In this document: in pieces, positions 8,060 through 17,100 of the stretch
How the letters are laid out: every line of letters starts with the position of its first letter
Position numbering within the stretch: position 1 is the stretch's first letter
Assembly (NCBI RefSeq): GCF_025564065.1
Contig: NZ_JAMGZK010000044.1
Span: forward strand, 62,001-126,000
DNA: 64,000 bases
Direction: 5' to 3'
Origin: Silvania hatchlandensis
GTDB lineage: Bacteria > Pseudomonadota > Gammaproteobacteria > Enterobacterales > Enterobacteriaceae
The notes under the pieces: model-generated
The model's database searches: none
What the model was told of the DNA's origin: nothing
Seen by the model: only the letters and a program-made list of their open reading frames with translations
Position numbers and translations under genes: made by a program

Positions 8060-9010
8060 ATGAAAGAACTCATGGTCGTCGCCATCGGCGGCAACAGCAT
8101 TATCAAAGATAACGCCAGCCAGTCGATTGAACATCAGGCCCAGGCGGTGAAAGCGGTCGCGGAATCGGTGCTCGAAATGCTGGCCTCCGACTACGATATC
8201 GTGCTCACCCACGGCAATGGCCCGCAGGTGGGGCTGGATCTGCGTCGCGCCGAGATCGCTCACGAGCGCGAAGGGCTGCCGCTGACCCCGCTGGCCAACT
8301 GCGTGGCGGATACGCAGGGCGGGATCGGCTATCTGATCCAGCAGGCGTTAAACAATAAGCTGGCCGCGCGCGGCGAGCAGAAAGCGGTGACGGTGGTAAC
8401 CCAGGTCGAAGTGGACAAAAACGATCCGGGCTTCGCCCAACCGACCAAGCCCATCGGCGCGTTCTTTAGCGAAGCCCAGCGCGATGAACTGCAACGCGCC
8501 CATCCGGACTGGCACTTTGTTGAAGATGCCGGCCGCGGGTACCGTCGCGTGGTGGCCTCACCGCAGCCGGTGCGTATCGTCGAAGCCGACGCCATTAAAG
8601 CGCTGACCCAAAAAGGCTTTGTGGTGATTGGCGCGGGCGGCGGCGGCATCCCGGTGGTGCGCAGCGCCGAAGGGGATTACCAGAGCGTGGATGCGGTGAT
8701 CGACAAAGATCTCTCCACCGCACTGCTGGCGCGAGAGATCAATGCCAACGTGCTGGTGATCACCACCGGCGTGGAGAAAGTGTGCGTTAACTTCGGCAAG
8801 CCGAATCAGCAGGCGCTGGACACCGTCAACGTGGCGCAGATGACGCGCTATGTGGAAGAGGGGCATTTCCCGGCGGGCAGCATGCTGCCAAAAATTGCCG
8901 CCAGCCTCGAATTCTTACACTACGGCGGTAGCCGGGTGATCATCACCTCGCCAGAGTGCCTGCCTGCGGCGCTGCGCGGTGAAACCGGCACCCATATTGT
9001 GAATGCATAA
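8060..9010 (+). CDS. yahI: Carbamate kinase-like protein YahI
   Basis: A 316-residue protein of the amino-acid-kinase fold and the length of E. coli YahI. Carbamate kinases convert carbamoyl phosphate and ADP to ATP, ammonia and CO2. Motifs: N-terminal AIGGNSI, THGNGPQVGLDLRRAE near 55-70, GAGGGGIPVVR near 195-205, DKDLSTALLA near 220 and the C-terminal GTHIVNA. The start has AAGGAATT upstream. In this operon it would capture the carbamoyl phosphate made by YahFG for substrate-level phosphorylation. Cytoplasmic. Confidence 0.93.
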   Translation: MKELMVVAIGGNSIIKDNASQSIEHQAQAVKAVAESVLEMLASDYDIVLTHGNGPQVGLDLRRAEIAHEREGLPLTPLANCVADTQGGIGYLIQQALNNKLAARGEQKAVTVVTQVEVDKNDPGFAQPTKPIGAFFSEAQRDELQRAHPDWHFVEDAGRGYRRVVASPQPVRIVEADAIKALTQKGFVVIGAGGGGIPVVRSAEGDYQSVDAVIDKDLSTALLAREINANVLVITTGVEKVCVNFGKPNQQALDTVNVAQMTRYVEEGHFPAGSMLPKIAASLEFLHYGGSRVIITSPECLPAALRGETGTHIVNA

Positions 9011-9027
9011 GTAAAAAGGAAGATAAG

Positions 9028-10416
9028 ATGACAGAAAATAAAAGCCGCCGGGAGTTTCTCAGCCAGAGCGGCAAAATCGCAACCGCTGCAACCGCCTGCG
9101 CGCTGTTTGGCGCTACCGGTTCCGTCGCGTATGCTGCAGATCCCGCAACATCTCTCTGCGAGACCGGCAAACCGATGAACATCACCGCAAAACACTACTA
9201 TCTGGACAACGTGCTGCTGGAGGCCGGGTTCAACTTTGACGGCAGCGTGGCCGTTAGCACCCGCACCGAGCTGAAAACGCTGGAAATTAAGGACGGCAAG
9301 ATTGCGGCGTTGCGCGACAACAAAAGCCACGCTGATGCCACGCTGCCGCACTACGATGCGGGCGGAAAACTGCTGCTGCCTGCCATGCGCGACATGCATA
9401 TCCACCTGGATAAAACCTTCTACGGCGGCCCGTGGCGTTCGCTGAATCGTCCGGCAGGCACCACCATTCAGGACATGATCCGCCTCGAGCAAAAACTGCT
9501 CCCGGAACTGCAGCCCTACACCCAGGAGCGGGCGGAAAAACTGATCGATCTGATCCAGTCGAAAGGCTCCACTATTGCCCGCAGCCACTGCAATATCGAG
9601 CCGACATCGGGCCTGAAAAACCTCGAAAACCTGCAGGCGGTGCTGGCCCGGCGCAAACCCGGTTTCGACTGTGAAATTGTCGCCTTCCCGCAGCATGGGC
9701 TGCTGCTCTCCAACTCGGAATCGCTAATGCGCGACGCGATGCAGGCCGGGGCGCACTATGTGGGCGGACTGGATCCCACCAGCGTCGATGGCGCGATGGA
9801 AAAATCCCTCGACCTGATGTTCCAGATTGCGCTGGATTACGATAAAGGCGTTGATATCCACCTGCACGAAACCAGCCCGGCGGGCATTGCGGCGGTGAAC
9901 TACATGGTGCAAACCGTGGAGAAAACCCCGGAGCTCAAGGGCAAGCTGACCATCAGCCACGGCTTTGCGCTGGCGATGATGGACGAGAAGCAGGTGGATG
10001 AGATTGCTACCCGCATGGCCGCGCAGCAGATCACCGTGGCGTCGACGGTGCCGATTGGCACGCTGCACATGCCGCTAAAACAGCTGCGGGATAAGGGCGT
10101 ATTTGTGATCTCCGGCACCGACAGCGTGATCGACCACTGGTCACCGTATGGTCTGGGCGACATGCTGGAAAAAGCTAACCTTTATGCTCAGCTCTATATC
10201 CGCCCGAACGAGCAAACCCTGTCCCGCTCGCTGGGTATCGCCACCGGCGACGTACTGCCGCTAAACGACAAAGGCGAGCGCGTGTGGCCGAAGGCGCAGG
10301 ACGCCGCCAGCTTTGTGCTGGTGGATGCCTCCTGTTCCGCCGAAGCGGTGGCGCGCATTTCCCCGCGCACCGCAACATTCCATAACGGCAACCTGGTGTG
10401 GGGCACGGTGGGGTAA
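9028..10416 (+). CDS. yahJ: Tat-exported amidohydrolase/deaminase YahJ
   Basis: A 462-residue metal-dependent amidohydrolase matching E. coli YahJ. The N-terminus carries a twin-arginine signal (SRREFLSQSG, arginines at 7-8), a hydrophobic stretch and an AYAAD cleavage region near 33-37, predicting export of the folded enzyme. The cytosine-deaminase-like metal set is visible: HIHLD near 125, the HCNIEP and IHLHE histidines, ISHGFAL, and a late GTDS aspartate. It starts 17 bp after yahI with AAGGAAG before the ATG. It should hydrolyse a cyclic amide, amidine or ureide in the periplasm as an early step, but the true substrate is unknown. Confidence 0.9.
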   Translation: MTENKSRREFLSQSGKIATAATACALFGATGSVAYAADPATSLCETGKPMNITAKHYYLDNVLLEAGFNFDGSVAVSTRTELKTLEIKDGKIAALRDNKSHADATLPHYDAGGKLLLPAMRDMHIHLDKTFYGGPWRSLNRPAGTTIQDMIRLEQKLLPELQPYTQERAEKLIDLIQSKGSTIARSHCNIEPTSGLKNLENLQAVLARRKPGFDCEIVAFPQHGLLLSNSESLMRDAMQAGAHYVGGLDPTSVDGAMEKSLDLMFQIALDYDKGVDIHLHETSPAGIAAVNYMVQTVEKTPELKGKLTISHGFALAMMDEKQVDEIATRMAAQQITVASTVPIGTLHMPLKQLRDKGVFVISGTDSVIDHWSPYGLGDMLEKANLYAQLYIRPNEQTLSRSLGIATGDVLPLNDKGERVWPKAQDAASFVLVDASCSAEAVARISPRTATFHNGNLVWGTVG

Positions 10417-10426
10417 TTTGCCTTTC

Positions 10427-10450
10427 GCTCTCTCCCTGCGGGGAGAGGGC
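10427..10450. repeat. Palindromic repeat, second copy
   Basis: CTCTCCCTGCGGGGAGAG is the core of the same palindrome family seen at 7949-8031. It lies 10 bp after the yahJ stop and probably serves as the operon's 3' hairpin. Confidence 0.65.
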
Positions 10451-10509
10451 ATCAGGCCGCACCTTTTGTACGATATACTGCCAGGCACATTCTTACGGAG
10501 GGATCTGCC

Positions 10510-11244
10510 ATGGCACAAAATATCTACGACAACCCGGCATTTTTTGAAGGCTATGCCCAGCTGCCGCGCTCGGTTCAGGGCCTGGATGGCGCCCCGGAGT
10601 GGGCCTCACTGAAAGGCATGCTGCCGGATTTAACCGGCAAGTCGGTTATCGATCTTGGCTGCGGCTACGGCTGGTTCTGCCGGGTGGCACGCACGCTTGG
10701 CGCAGCGGAGGTAACGGGGGTTGACCTCTCCGAAAAAATGCTCGCACGTGCGGCTGAGCTCACTGACGATGCCAGCATCCACTACCAGCGCAGCGACCTG
10801 GAATCCATTACCCTCGCACCGAACAGCCTCGATCTGGTCTACAGCTCGCTGGCGTTGCACTACCTGCCTGAGCTTGACCCGCTGTTCGCTAAAATCCAGC
10901 ACGCGCTGAAAACGGGCGGCAATCTGGTGTTTTCAATGGAACACCCCATCTACACCTGCGCCACGCGTCAGGGCTGGTTAGCCGACACTAGCGGCGAACG
11001 TTTCTGGGGCGTAAACCATTATCAGGACGAAGGCCAGCGCGTCAGCAACTGGCTGGCAGAGGGGGTCATCAAATACCACCGCACGCTTGGCACGATCCTC
11101 AACGCTTTGATTCAGGCCGGACTGACGATTAGCAACGTCAACGAATGGGGGCCAACGCAGGCGCAGATTGACGCCTGGCCTGCACTGGCTGAAGAGGCGG
11201 AACGCCCGATGCTGGTGCTGATTTCAGCCCGCAAGGGTCAGTAA
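10510..11244 (+). CDS. Class I SAM-dependent methyltransferase
   Basis: A 244-residue Rossmann-fold methyltransferase. Motif I is VIDLGCGYGWFCRVAR near residues 45-60, followed by VTGVDLSEKMLARA (motif II acidic residue), HYQRSDLE and DLVYSSLALHYL (motif IV). The substrate is unknown; the family includes small-molecule methyltransferases. The start is supported by ACGGAGG about 10 nt upstream. It overlaps the convergent SDR gene by 7 bp at its 3' end. There is no functional tie to the upstream yah operon beyond proximity, and the palindromic repeat lies between them. Confidence 0.82.
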   Translation: MAQNIYDNPAFFEGYAQLPRSVQGLDGAPEWASLKGMLPDLTGKSVIDLGCGYGWFCRVARTLGAAEVTGVDLSEKMLARAAELTDDASIHYQRSDLESITLAPNSLDLVYSSLALHYLPELDPLFAKIQHALKTGGNLVFSMEHPIYTCATRQGWLADTSGERFWGVNHYQDEGQRVSNWLAEGVIKYHRTLGTILNALIQAGLTISNVNEWGPTQAQIDAWPALAEEAERPMLVLISARKGQ

Positions 11245-11840
11245 CCTACCTTATACACCCGTCCGCTCTGTACCCCTTCCACGCTGCGGCGATAGGCCTG
11301 GGCAACAGTCGCGGCGGGCACACTTTCAAAGCCCGGGAAGAAACCGTCGTAGGCTGCAGCGGATTCCGTTAATACCGTCGGGCTAATCAGGTTGATGCGG
11401 ATCCCGCGCGGCAGCTCGCAGGCGGCAGCGCGGACAAACCCGGCCAGCGCGGCGTTGACCGTGGTGGCGTTCACCCCCTGGGCAATCGGCTCGTCGGCCA
11501 CAATTCCGCTTATCAAGGTGATCGACCCGCCTTCATTCAGGTAGTGCTGCCCGGTCAGCGCCAGCCGCACCTGTCCCAGCAGTTTATCCTGCAACCCCTG
11601 GTTAAAGTCGCCGTCGGTCATGGTCGCCAGCGGGCCAAAGTGCAGCCCGCCGCTGGCAGAGACAATCGCATCCACCGGACCGATGTTTTCGAACAGTGCC
11701 TGCACGCTGGCCTGGGAGGTGATATCCACCTGATAGTCGCCCTGAGTGCGACCCACGCGGATCACCTCATGGCGACGACTCAATTCCTCGGTCACTGCCC
11801 GACCGACCGTACCGCTGGCACCAATAATGACGATTCTCAT
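11238..11840 (-). CDS. Short-chain dehydrogenase (SDR)
   Basis: A 200-residue short SDR. The nucleotide-binding IIGASGTVGRAV is at the N-terminus, SGGLHF at about 65, the ITLISGI strand near 108 and INLISPTVL near 150. The classical YxxxK is replaced by a region around VNATTVNAALAGF, so the catalytic tyrosine is not evident; this is typical of the atypical short SDRs of this type. It is divergent from the LysR gene at 11938, which probably regulates it. Substrate unknown. Confidence 0.82.
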   Translation of the reverse strand: MRIVIIGASGTVGRAVTEELSRRHEVIRVGRTQGDYQVDITSQASVQALFENIGPVDAIVSASGGLHFGPLATMTDGDFNQGLQDKLLGQVRLALTGQHYLNEGGSITLISGIVADEPIAQGVNATTVNAALAGFVRAAACELPRGIRINLISPTVLTESAAAYDGFFPGFESVPAATVAQAYRRSVEGVQSGRVYKVGY

Positions 11841-11937
11841 AGCCGACTCCTTATATTGTGAGCCCCCATTGTTTAATAAACCGGATGGCGGATAAACTGG
11901 CCTGACGTTAGATGATTACTAACCAGAGGTTTGTAAT

Positions 11938-12849
11938 ATGGATAAGCTTCGCGGCATGGAAACGTTTATCGCGGTGGTGGAGAGCGGCAGCTTTACCGGG
12001 GCGGCGACGCGGCTGGAGATGTCGGCGGTGATGGTCGGGAAGTACGTCGCCCTGCTGGAAAGCCAGCTCGGTACCCGGCTGCTGGAGCGCAATACCCGTC
12101 GTCAGAGCCTGACCGACGCCGGGCGAGTCTATTTTGACGAGGCGAAACGGGTGCTGGAGCAGGTGTCGATCGCCGAAAGCTCGGTCGAGCGCTTACGCGC
12201 CGCGCCTGCCGGGACGCTGCGGGTGACGGCGCCCACCTCGTTTGGCGGCTGCGTGATTGCGCCTTTGACCGCCAGCTATTTGCAGCGCTTCCCGGACGTG
12301 CGCATCGAGCTGGATCTGACCAACCGCAGGGTGGATCTGGTGGAGGAGGGCGTGGACCTGGCGATCCGCATCGGCGATATCCACTCCGACGATCTGGTGG
12401 CGAAATACCTCTGTCCGTACCGGATGGTGATCTGTGCGGCACCGGACTATTTAGCCCACCACGGCACGCCGCATACGCCTGCGGATCTGGTGGATCATCT
12501 GTGCTTGTCCCACACGGTCTGGACCGCGCGCAACGAGTGGCGCTTGCCGGGTGTGGAGGGGGAGGTGCGCTGGAAGCGCGATGCGATTTTGCGCTGTAAC
12601 GACGGCTTCGGTCTGCGGATGGCGGCGATTGCCGGGGCGGGACTGCTGTTGCAACCGGAGGTGCTGGTGGCAGATGAACTGGCGAATGGTCGGCTTATAC
12701 GTGTTTTAGAAAGTTACACACCACAACCCCGACCGGTGCATCTGCTGTGGCGACAGGACTTGCGCCCGCTGCCAAAACTCACCGCGTTTATTGCTCATAT
12801 CATCAAACAGGCACCGTCTGTCCCCTCTCCCTTTCAGGGAGAGGGTTAG
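11938..12849 (+). CDS. LysR-type regulator with repeat-derived C-terminus
   Basis: A 303-residue LysR-family regulator: winged helix-turn-helix at 1-60 (MDKLRGMETFIAVVESGSFT; AATRLEMSAVMVGKYVALLE), then an effector domain to about 290. It is divergent from the SDR gene with a 97-bp gap, so SDR control and autoregulation are likely. The last residues (SPFQGEG) and the stop are encoded by a copy of the palindromic repeat at 12822-12866, so the natural C-terminus has been altered by repeat insertion. The rest of the protein looks intact. Confidence 0.88.
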   Translation: MDKLRGMETFIAVVESGSFTGAATRLEMSAVMVGKYVALLESQLGTRLLERNTRRQSLTDAGRVYFDEAKRVLEQVSIAESSVERLRAAPAGTLRVTAPTSFGGCVIAPLTASYLQRFPDVRIELDLTNRRVDLVEEGVDLAIRIGDIHSDDLVAKYLCPYRMVICAAPDYLAHHGTPHTPADLVDHLCLSHTVWTARNEWRLPGVEGEVRWKRDAILRCNDGFGLRMAAIAGAGLLLQPEVLVADELANGRLIRVLESYTPQPRPVHLLWRQDLRPLPKLTAFIAHIIKQAPSVPSPFQGEG

Positions 12850-12866
12850 GGTGAGGGTGAGGGTTA
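12822..12866. repeat. Palindromic repeat spanning two stop codons
   Basis: CCCTCTCCCTTTCAGGGAGAGGG followed by TTAGGGTGAGGGTGAGGGTTAG. The right flank matches the TTAGGGTGAGGG flank of the copy at 7949-8031. It holds the stop codon of the LysR gene and the stop codon (TTA at 12864-12866) of the convergent Ail-like gene, leaving 14 bp between the two coding regions. Confidence 0.75.
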
Positions 12867-13424
12867 GAAACGGTAACCTACGCCCACGTTGAAGCCGTTG
12901 ATACCACGGTCGCCGTCGATATCGGTGGTGGTGCCTTCGTAACCGACGTTGATCGCCAGCTCTGCGGTCGGGTTAAACTGCACGCCCGCGCCATAAGCGA
13001 AAGAGGACGATTTTTCGGAGATGCTGTCGCGCTGGGTGTAGTTATCCCCGCCGTTGACCCAGGTGGTGTCGCCGTCCGCTTTGGTGTGGGCAAAACCGCC
13101 CAGCGCGTACAGGGAGACAAAGTCGTTAATACGGTAAGCCGGGCCGACCATCAGGGAGTAATATTTCACGTCAACGTGGTTATGCACCGAGTCAGACGCA
13201 ATAGAATAATTCTGGTCATCGTCGCCGCTCATATAGGTGAATGACCCCATCACGCTGACCGGAGAATTCCACTCATAGCGATATTGCGCGTTCACGCCGC
13301 GAATATTTTTAAAATGTTCGACTTTACTCTGCGCATATCCCACAGAGACGGTGTGATTATCCGCCAGTGCCGCACCGCTCATCAGACCCGCCGCGACGAA
13401 TACCGCCAGAGAGAGAGTTTTCAT
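12864..13424 (-). CDS. Ail/Lom/PagC-family outer-membrane protein
   Basis: A 186-residue eight-stranded beta-barrel protein of the Ail/Lom/OmpX family. The signal peptide MKTLSLAVFVAAGLMSGAALA is cleaved before DNHTV. Alternating amphipathic strands follow, with the family's C-terminal GFNVGVGYRF ending in Phe. Relatives mediate adhesion, serum resistance or membrane integrity. The start at 13424 is set by AAGGA; an in-frame ATG 7 codons upstream has no signal-peptide logic. It is a monocistronic gene whose upstream region (13531-13605) shares a long element with the cdiB upstream region. Confidence 0.88.
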   Translation of the reverse strand: MKTLSLAVFVAAGLMSGAALADNHTVSVGYAQSKVEHFKNIRGVNAQYRYEWNSPVSVMGSFTYMSGDDDQNYSIASDSVHNHVDVKYYSLMVGPAYRINDFVSLYALGGFAHTKADGDTTWVNGGDNYTQRDSISEKSSSFAYGAGVQFNPTAELAINVGYEGTTTDIDGDRGINGFNVGVGYRF

Positions 13425-13530
13425 TTCCGTAATCCTTGTCACCATTTTTTGTAAGTTATGTCGGATATATCCTTATTGAAATCAGGATATATTCCACACC
13501 ACATCAAGCGGTTAAATTGTTGGTTTTTTT

Positions 13531-13605
13531 GGCAGGGGATGAAATAGGGAATAATCTTAAAGGCCGGAATATTCCTGGAATTTGCCTCCCCTATTTTGGT
13601 AGGGT
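13531..13605. promoter_or_regulatory. Shared upstream element, copy A (ail-like gene)
   Basis: Located 107-181 bp upstream of the Ail-like start. It contains GGGAATAATCTTA (13547-13559), then AAAGGCCGGAATATTCC and CTATTTTGGTAGGG. The same blocks in the same order occur upstream of cdiB (24855-24928). The AATAATCTTA core resembles RcsB/RcsAB-type boxes, though that identity is inference. Confidence 0.5.
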
Positions 13606-13650
13606 AGTCAGTGATTTGGATTAAGTATTGTCATGCTACGTCACGTTATA

Positions 13651-13685
13651 CATCATCTTCACGCTGGAAGATGATGCCTTTTTTC
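13651..13685 (+). terminator. Rho-independent terminator reading rightward
   Basis: A perfect 10-bp stem CATCATCTTC / GAAGATGATG with a 6-nt loop, followed by CCTTTTTTC. It is oriented to stop plus-strand transcription about 20 bp before the 3' end of the leftward cdi operon. It therefore does not serve the cdi operon itself and may block antisense transcription into cdiI. Confidence 0.75.
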
Positions 13686-13708
13686 TCTTCATGGATAGCA
13701 ACGGTTAT

Positions 13709-14170
13709 CTATTTCTTAATCAGCGTTGCATGACACAGTTTATTGTTTTTCTCGAACTGAAGGTGTATTGCGTAGTTAACATTTTCGTATTTTAACCACC
13801 CATTGATATACCCAAGAAGCATATCGGATTTACCTTCTCCGCTCAGCGTCGGCTGTCCAAGTAAATTTGCTACTGACACTCTGTCCATACCCGCTTTAAT
13901 CCCAGGGACAAAGTTGCCTGCAAACGGTGAATATCCATCCTCATTGCCAAAGTAAAAATGAATATGATTCAGGCAGTCTTTACGAAACCCCATCTCGATA
14001 CCAGACTGATAAAATTTATAATACTTCGTTTTTCCATCAGGATCGTTATATTCGCCAGGATCAGCTGATATATCCGGGGATTCACCGATTGCCTGACAAA
14101 GATTAATAACGTCAACAGAATGTTCGTGTTTACCCAGAACATGTATAAAGCTTACCCATTCCACTGTCAT
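13709..14170 (-). CDS. cdiI: CdiI immunity protein (novel type)
   Basis: A 153-residue cytoplasmic protein immediately downstream of cdiA, overlapping its stop by 4 bp (ATGA). No domain is recognised. Position and AT-rich composition, like the adjoining toxin tip and unlike the rest of cdiA, identify it as the cognate immunity protein that neutralises the CdiA C-terminal toxin in the producing cell. It is last in the cdiBCAI operon. The assignment is by context; the sequence alone does not name it. Confidence 0.8.
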   Translation of the reverse strand: MTVEWVSFIHVLGKHEHSVDVINLCQAIGESPDISADPGEYNDPDGKTKYYKFYQSGIEMGFRKDCLNHIHFYFGNEDGYSPFAGNFVPGIKAGMDRVSVANLLGQPTLSGEGKSDMLLGYINGWLKYENVNYAIHLQFEKNNKLCHATLIKK

Positions 14171-17100
14171 TTTATAACCCCCGTCTGGCGATTTCTGTCA
14201 ATAATTTTTTGTATTGTATCATCAACAAGTTTTGGATCATAACCACGCTCAACCAGGTTGGTTCTTAGAGAGGTGATATCGCGGCATACAGCGCTGCAGA
14301 GATCCAGAGCATCTTTTTCTATCTGTGCCGCTGTGTTTTTCCCGCCATAGGTCGGCCCCGCCTGATGCACATCCTTAGGCACTTCTACTGCAGTTGCATT
14401 CTGATAAAGTTTTCTACTTTCAGCCTCAGTTAACGGGCGTCCAATTTCGATTTCTTTCGCTTTTTTCAGCGCAGCAAAAGAGGGGATATGGTCATGTTCT
14501 AAGTTATCGCCCACCACTGCACCTTTTTTAAGCTCCTGGAATGATCCTACATCCAGAGCCTTAACTTTTTGTACTTCAGTACTGGCTTGTTTAATCAGCT
14601 TAGATGCGGTTTCAAGATCGCCAGCTTTTAAGGCTTTCTCAGCCCCTTTTATCGCTTTGCCCGCTACATCTCCTGCGCCAGGAATGATGCCTATCGTCGC
14701 AGCCAGATAATCAAGCGCACTGTGCGCTTCCGCAAATCCTTTGATATCGCCGACGATGGGTACAAAATCCACCCCAAATAAAGCGGCATCTTTCAGCGCT
14801 TCCCGACGCTCGGTGTACATTTTAACCGAGCAGGCTTCGGCACTCATCCCGGCACAGTTTTCGCGCTGGTAGCGTTCATTTTCGGCCTTCACCTGCTCTT
14901 CGGCCACCTGCTCGGTGGTTTTACCCTGCGCCAGAGCCGCGGCGATGTCGCCAAGGGAGTTATTCTCAACCGTGGTCTTACCCGCCTGCGCCCCGGCAAC
15001 CGTGGATGCTGCGCTGTCGCCCACCAGTCCGCCGGAAAGCCCCGCCGCCAGCGTCGCCAGCGCAGAAACCGTCTGCTTCTGCGTTTCGTCCAGCTCGTCG
15101 GCCGATTTACCGTACATCTCGGTAGCGATCATCCCCACCAGCTCGCCCGAGGCGGCACCGGCGGCACCCGCCAGCGCGTTTTGCCCCTGGGCGGCGGCCA
15201 GTGCGGCGTTGACAACCGCGTGGGCGGCGACTTTGCCTGCGTCGTTCAACCCACTGTGGTGACCAATCACTTCGGCAATGTACGGCGCGGCCCCGCCCGC
15301 AAGGGCGGCGCTGAGATCGCTCCCGGCCAGGCCCTGAACTGCCGCCGTCGCCGCCTGAATCGCCTGCTGATACTGGCCTCCGGTGCCAAAGCCCGAGGCG
15401 TTGAGCGCATCGTTATAGGCCGTCTGATAGATCTGGCCGTTAATGTCGTTCAGGGTCGCGGTTTTGCCTGGGTTGGCTTTTTCCCACGCGGCTTTCGCCT
15501 CCTGTAAATCCTGGGCGTTAACGTTGTTGAGCTTCTCTTTTGCCGCATGGGTGGCGCGGATGTTGCCCTCGGTGCGGGCAATATCGGCCACCTGATTGCC
15601 AATCTCGCCAATCAGCTGGGCCTGCTGCAGGCGCTCCTGCTCTTTCTCTTTGTCGAAGATAGGGGAGAGCGTCTGGTTGGCGTGCTCCACGTCGCGGCTG
15701 AGCTGGTTGACATCCTGAACCTGACGATTCGGGTCGCGGATAATCAGGGTCCCGTCCGAGACTGCGGCGTGGGTGGTGCTGCTGTCGTGTCCCTCGCGAT
15801 TCGCCCCTACCAGCAGGCCGTTGGCCATGTTACCGGCAAACTGGCTGCCGATGCTGCCCCCGGTGCTCATCCCCACGCTTTGGTGTTCCACTTCGAAATC
15901 GGCGCGGTTTTCGATATTGCTGAAGCCAAGGGTGCCGGTCTCGAGACGGTTTTTATCAGCGGTCGCCGTAGAGCCAATCACCGCTCCGTTGAGCTGGGTA
16001 TGCTCGCCCACGGTGACGTCATACCCGCCTTTACCCGCGAAGATCCCGGTCTGTTCCACCACCGAGTCGTAGTTGCTGTGCATCTTGTCGCGGCTGAGGT
16101 TAATGCTGGCCGAGCCGGTCATGGAACCGATGCTGAAGCTGCCTCCCGCGCTGGCATTCTGCTGTTTTGAATCGTAGCGATCGCTGTCCTGTTCGGAAGT
16201 GAGCGTCAGGTTGCGGCCAATGTCCGCTTTCACCGTTTCACCGCTCACCTGCGCCCCGGTCAGGGTGGCATCGCGTCCGGTCAGCAGCGTCACCTGACGG
16301 CCCGCGTCGACGGTGGTTTCGCTGTGGGTGGTGCCGTTGCCGCTCTCGCTGCCTTTGCCCCGGTTGATGCTGGCAGAGATATTAAGGCCAAAGCCGCCGG
16401 AGCCGACGCCAATCCCGACCCCGACGCTACCGCCCTTGCTGTCGTTTTTACCGTCCAGCAGCTGGGTGTTTTGCGCCGATCGCAGGTACAGATCGCGGTT
16501 GGCGGCAAGCGTTATATCGTTGCCCGCTTTAAGCTGGCTGCCTTCGACGGTCAGATCCCCGTCCGTACCTCTCTCGCCGCTGCCGGTGGCGGTAACGCTG
16601 AGGTCACGCCCGGCGTTGAGGGTGCTGCCCTGAGCGATATTCTGCTCGCTGGTCTGGGTCGATTTCGACGACTGGCTGCCGTAAGAGAGGCTAATGCCGA
16701 CGGTGTTGGTGTTGCCCGCGTCCGCCCCCTGGGCCTGATCCATCCGCGCGGCCTGGGCGGCCTGCACCCCGGAGAGCGCAGCCTTCACCCCCTGCAGCGC
16801 CTGCAGACGGCCGCTGCCGGAGGATTTGGCCTGCTGGGAGGCCTCGACGGCGCTGTTCAGGGCGCTGCCGACGGTGCCGGAGAGCGCCAGGGTCAGCCCG
16901 GAGGTTTTCTGTTCCACCTCGTGGGTTTGCTGGCTGCGGTTGTTCACTGCCGTGATGTCGACGTTTTTGCCGCTGAGGGTCATATCCTGACCGGCCACCA
17001 GATCCGAGCCGCTGACCGTCAGGCGATCCCCGGCGCGCAGGGTCAGATCGCCGTCGACGCTGCCGACGGTGCTGCCTGCCTGAGTGGCGTCCGCGCCGGT

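Noticed and set aside
13446..13708. Orphan cdiA-CT/cdiI cassettes downstream of the cdi locus
   Set aside because: The gap is only about 260 bp and holds a promoter element and a terminator, not further toxin or immunity fragments.
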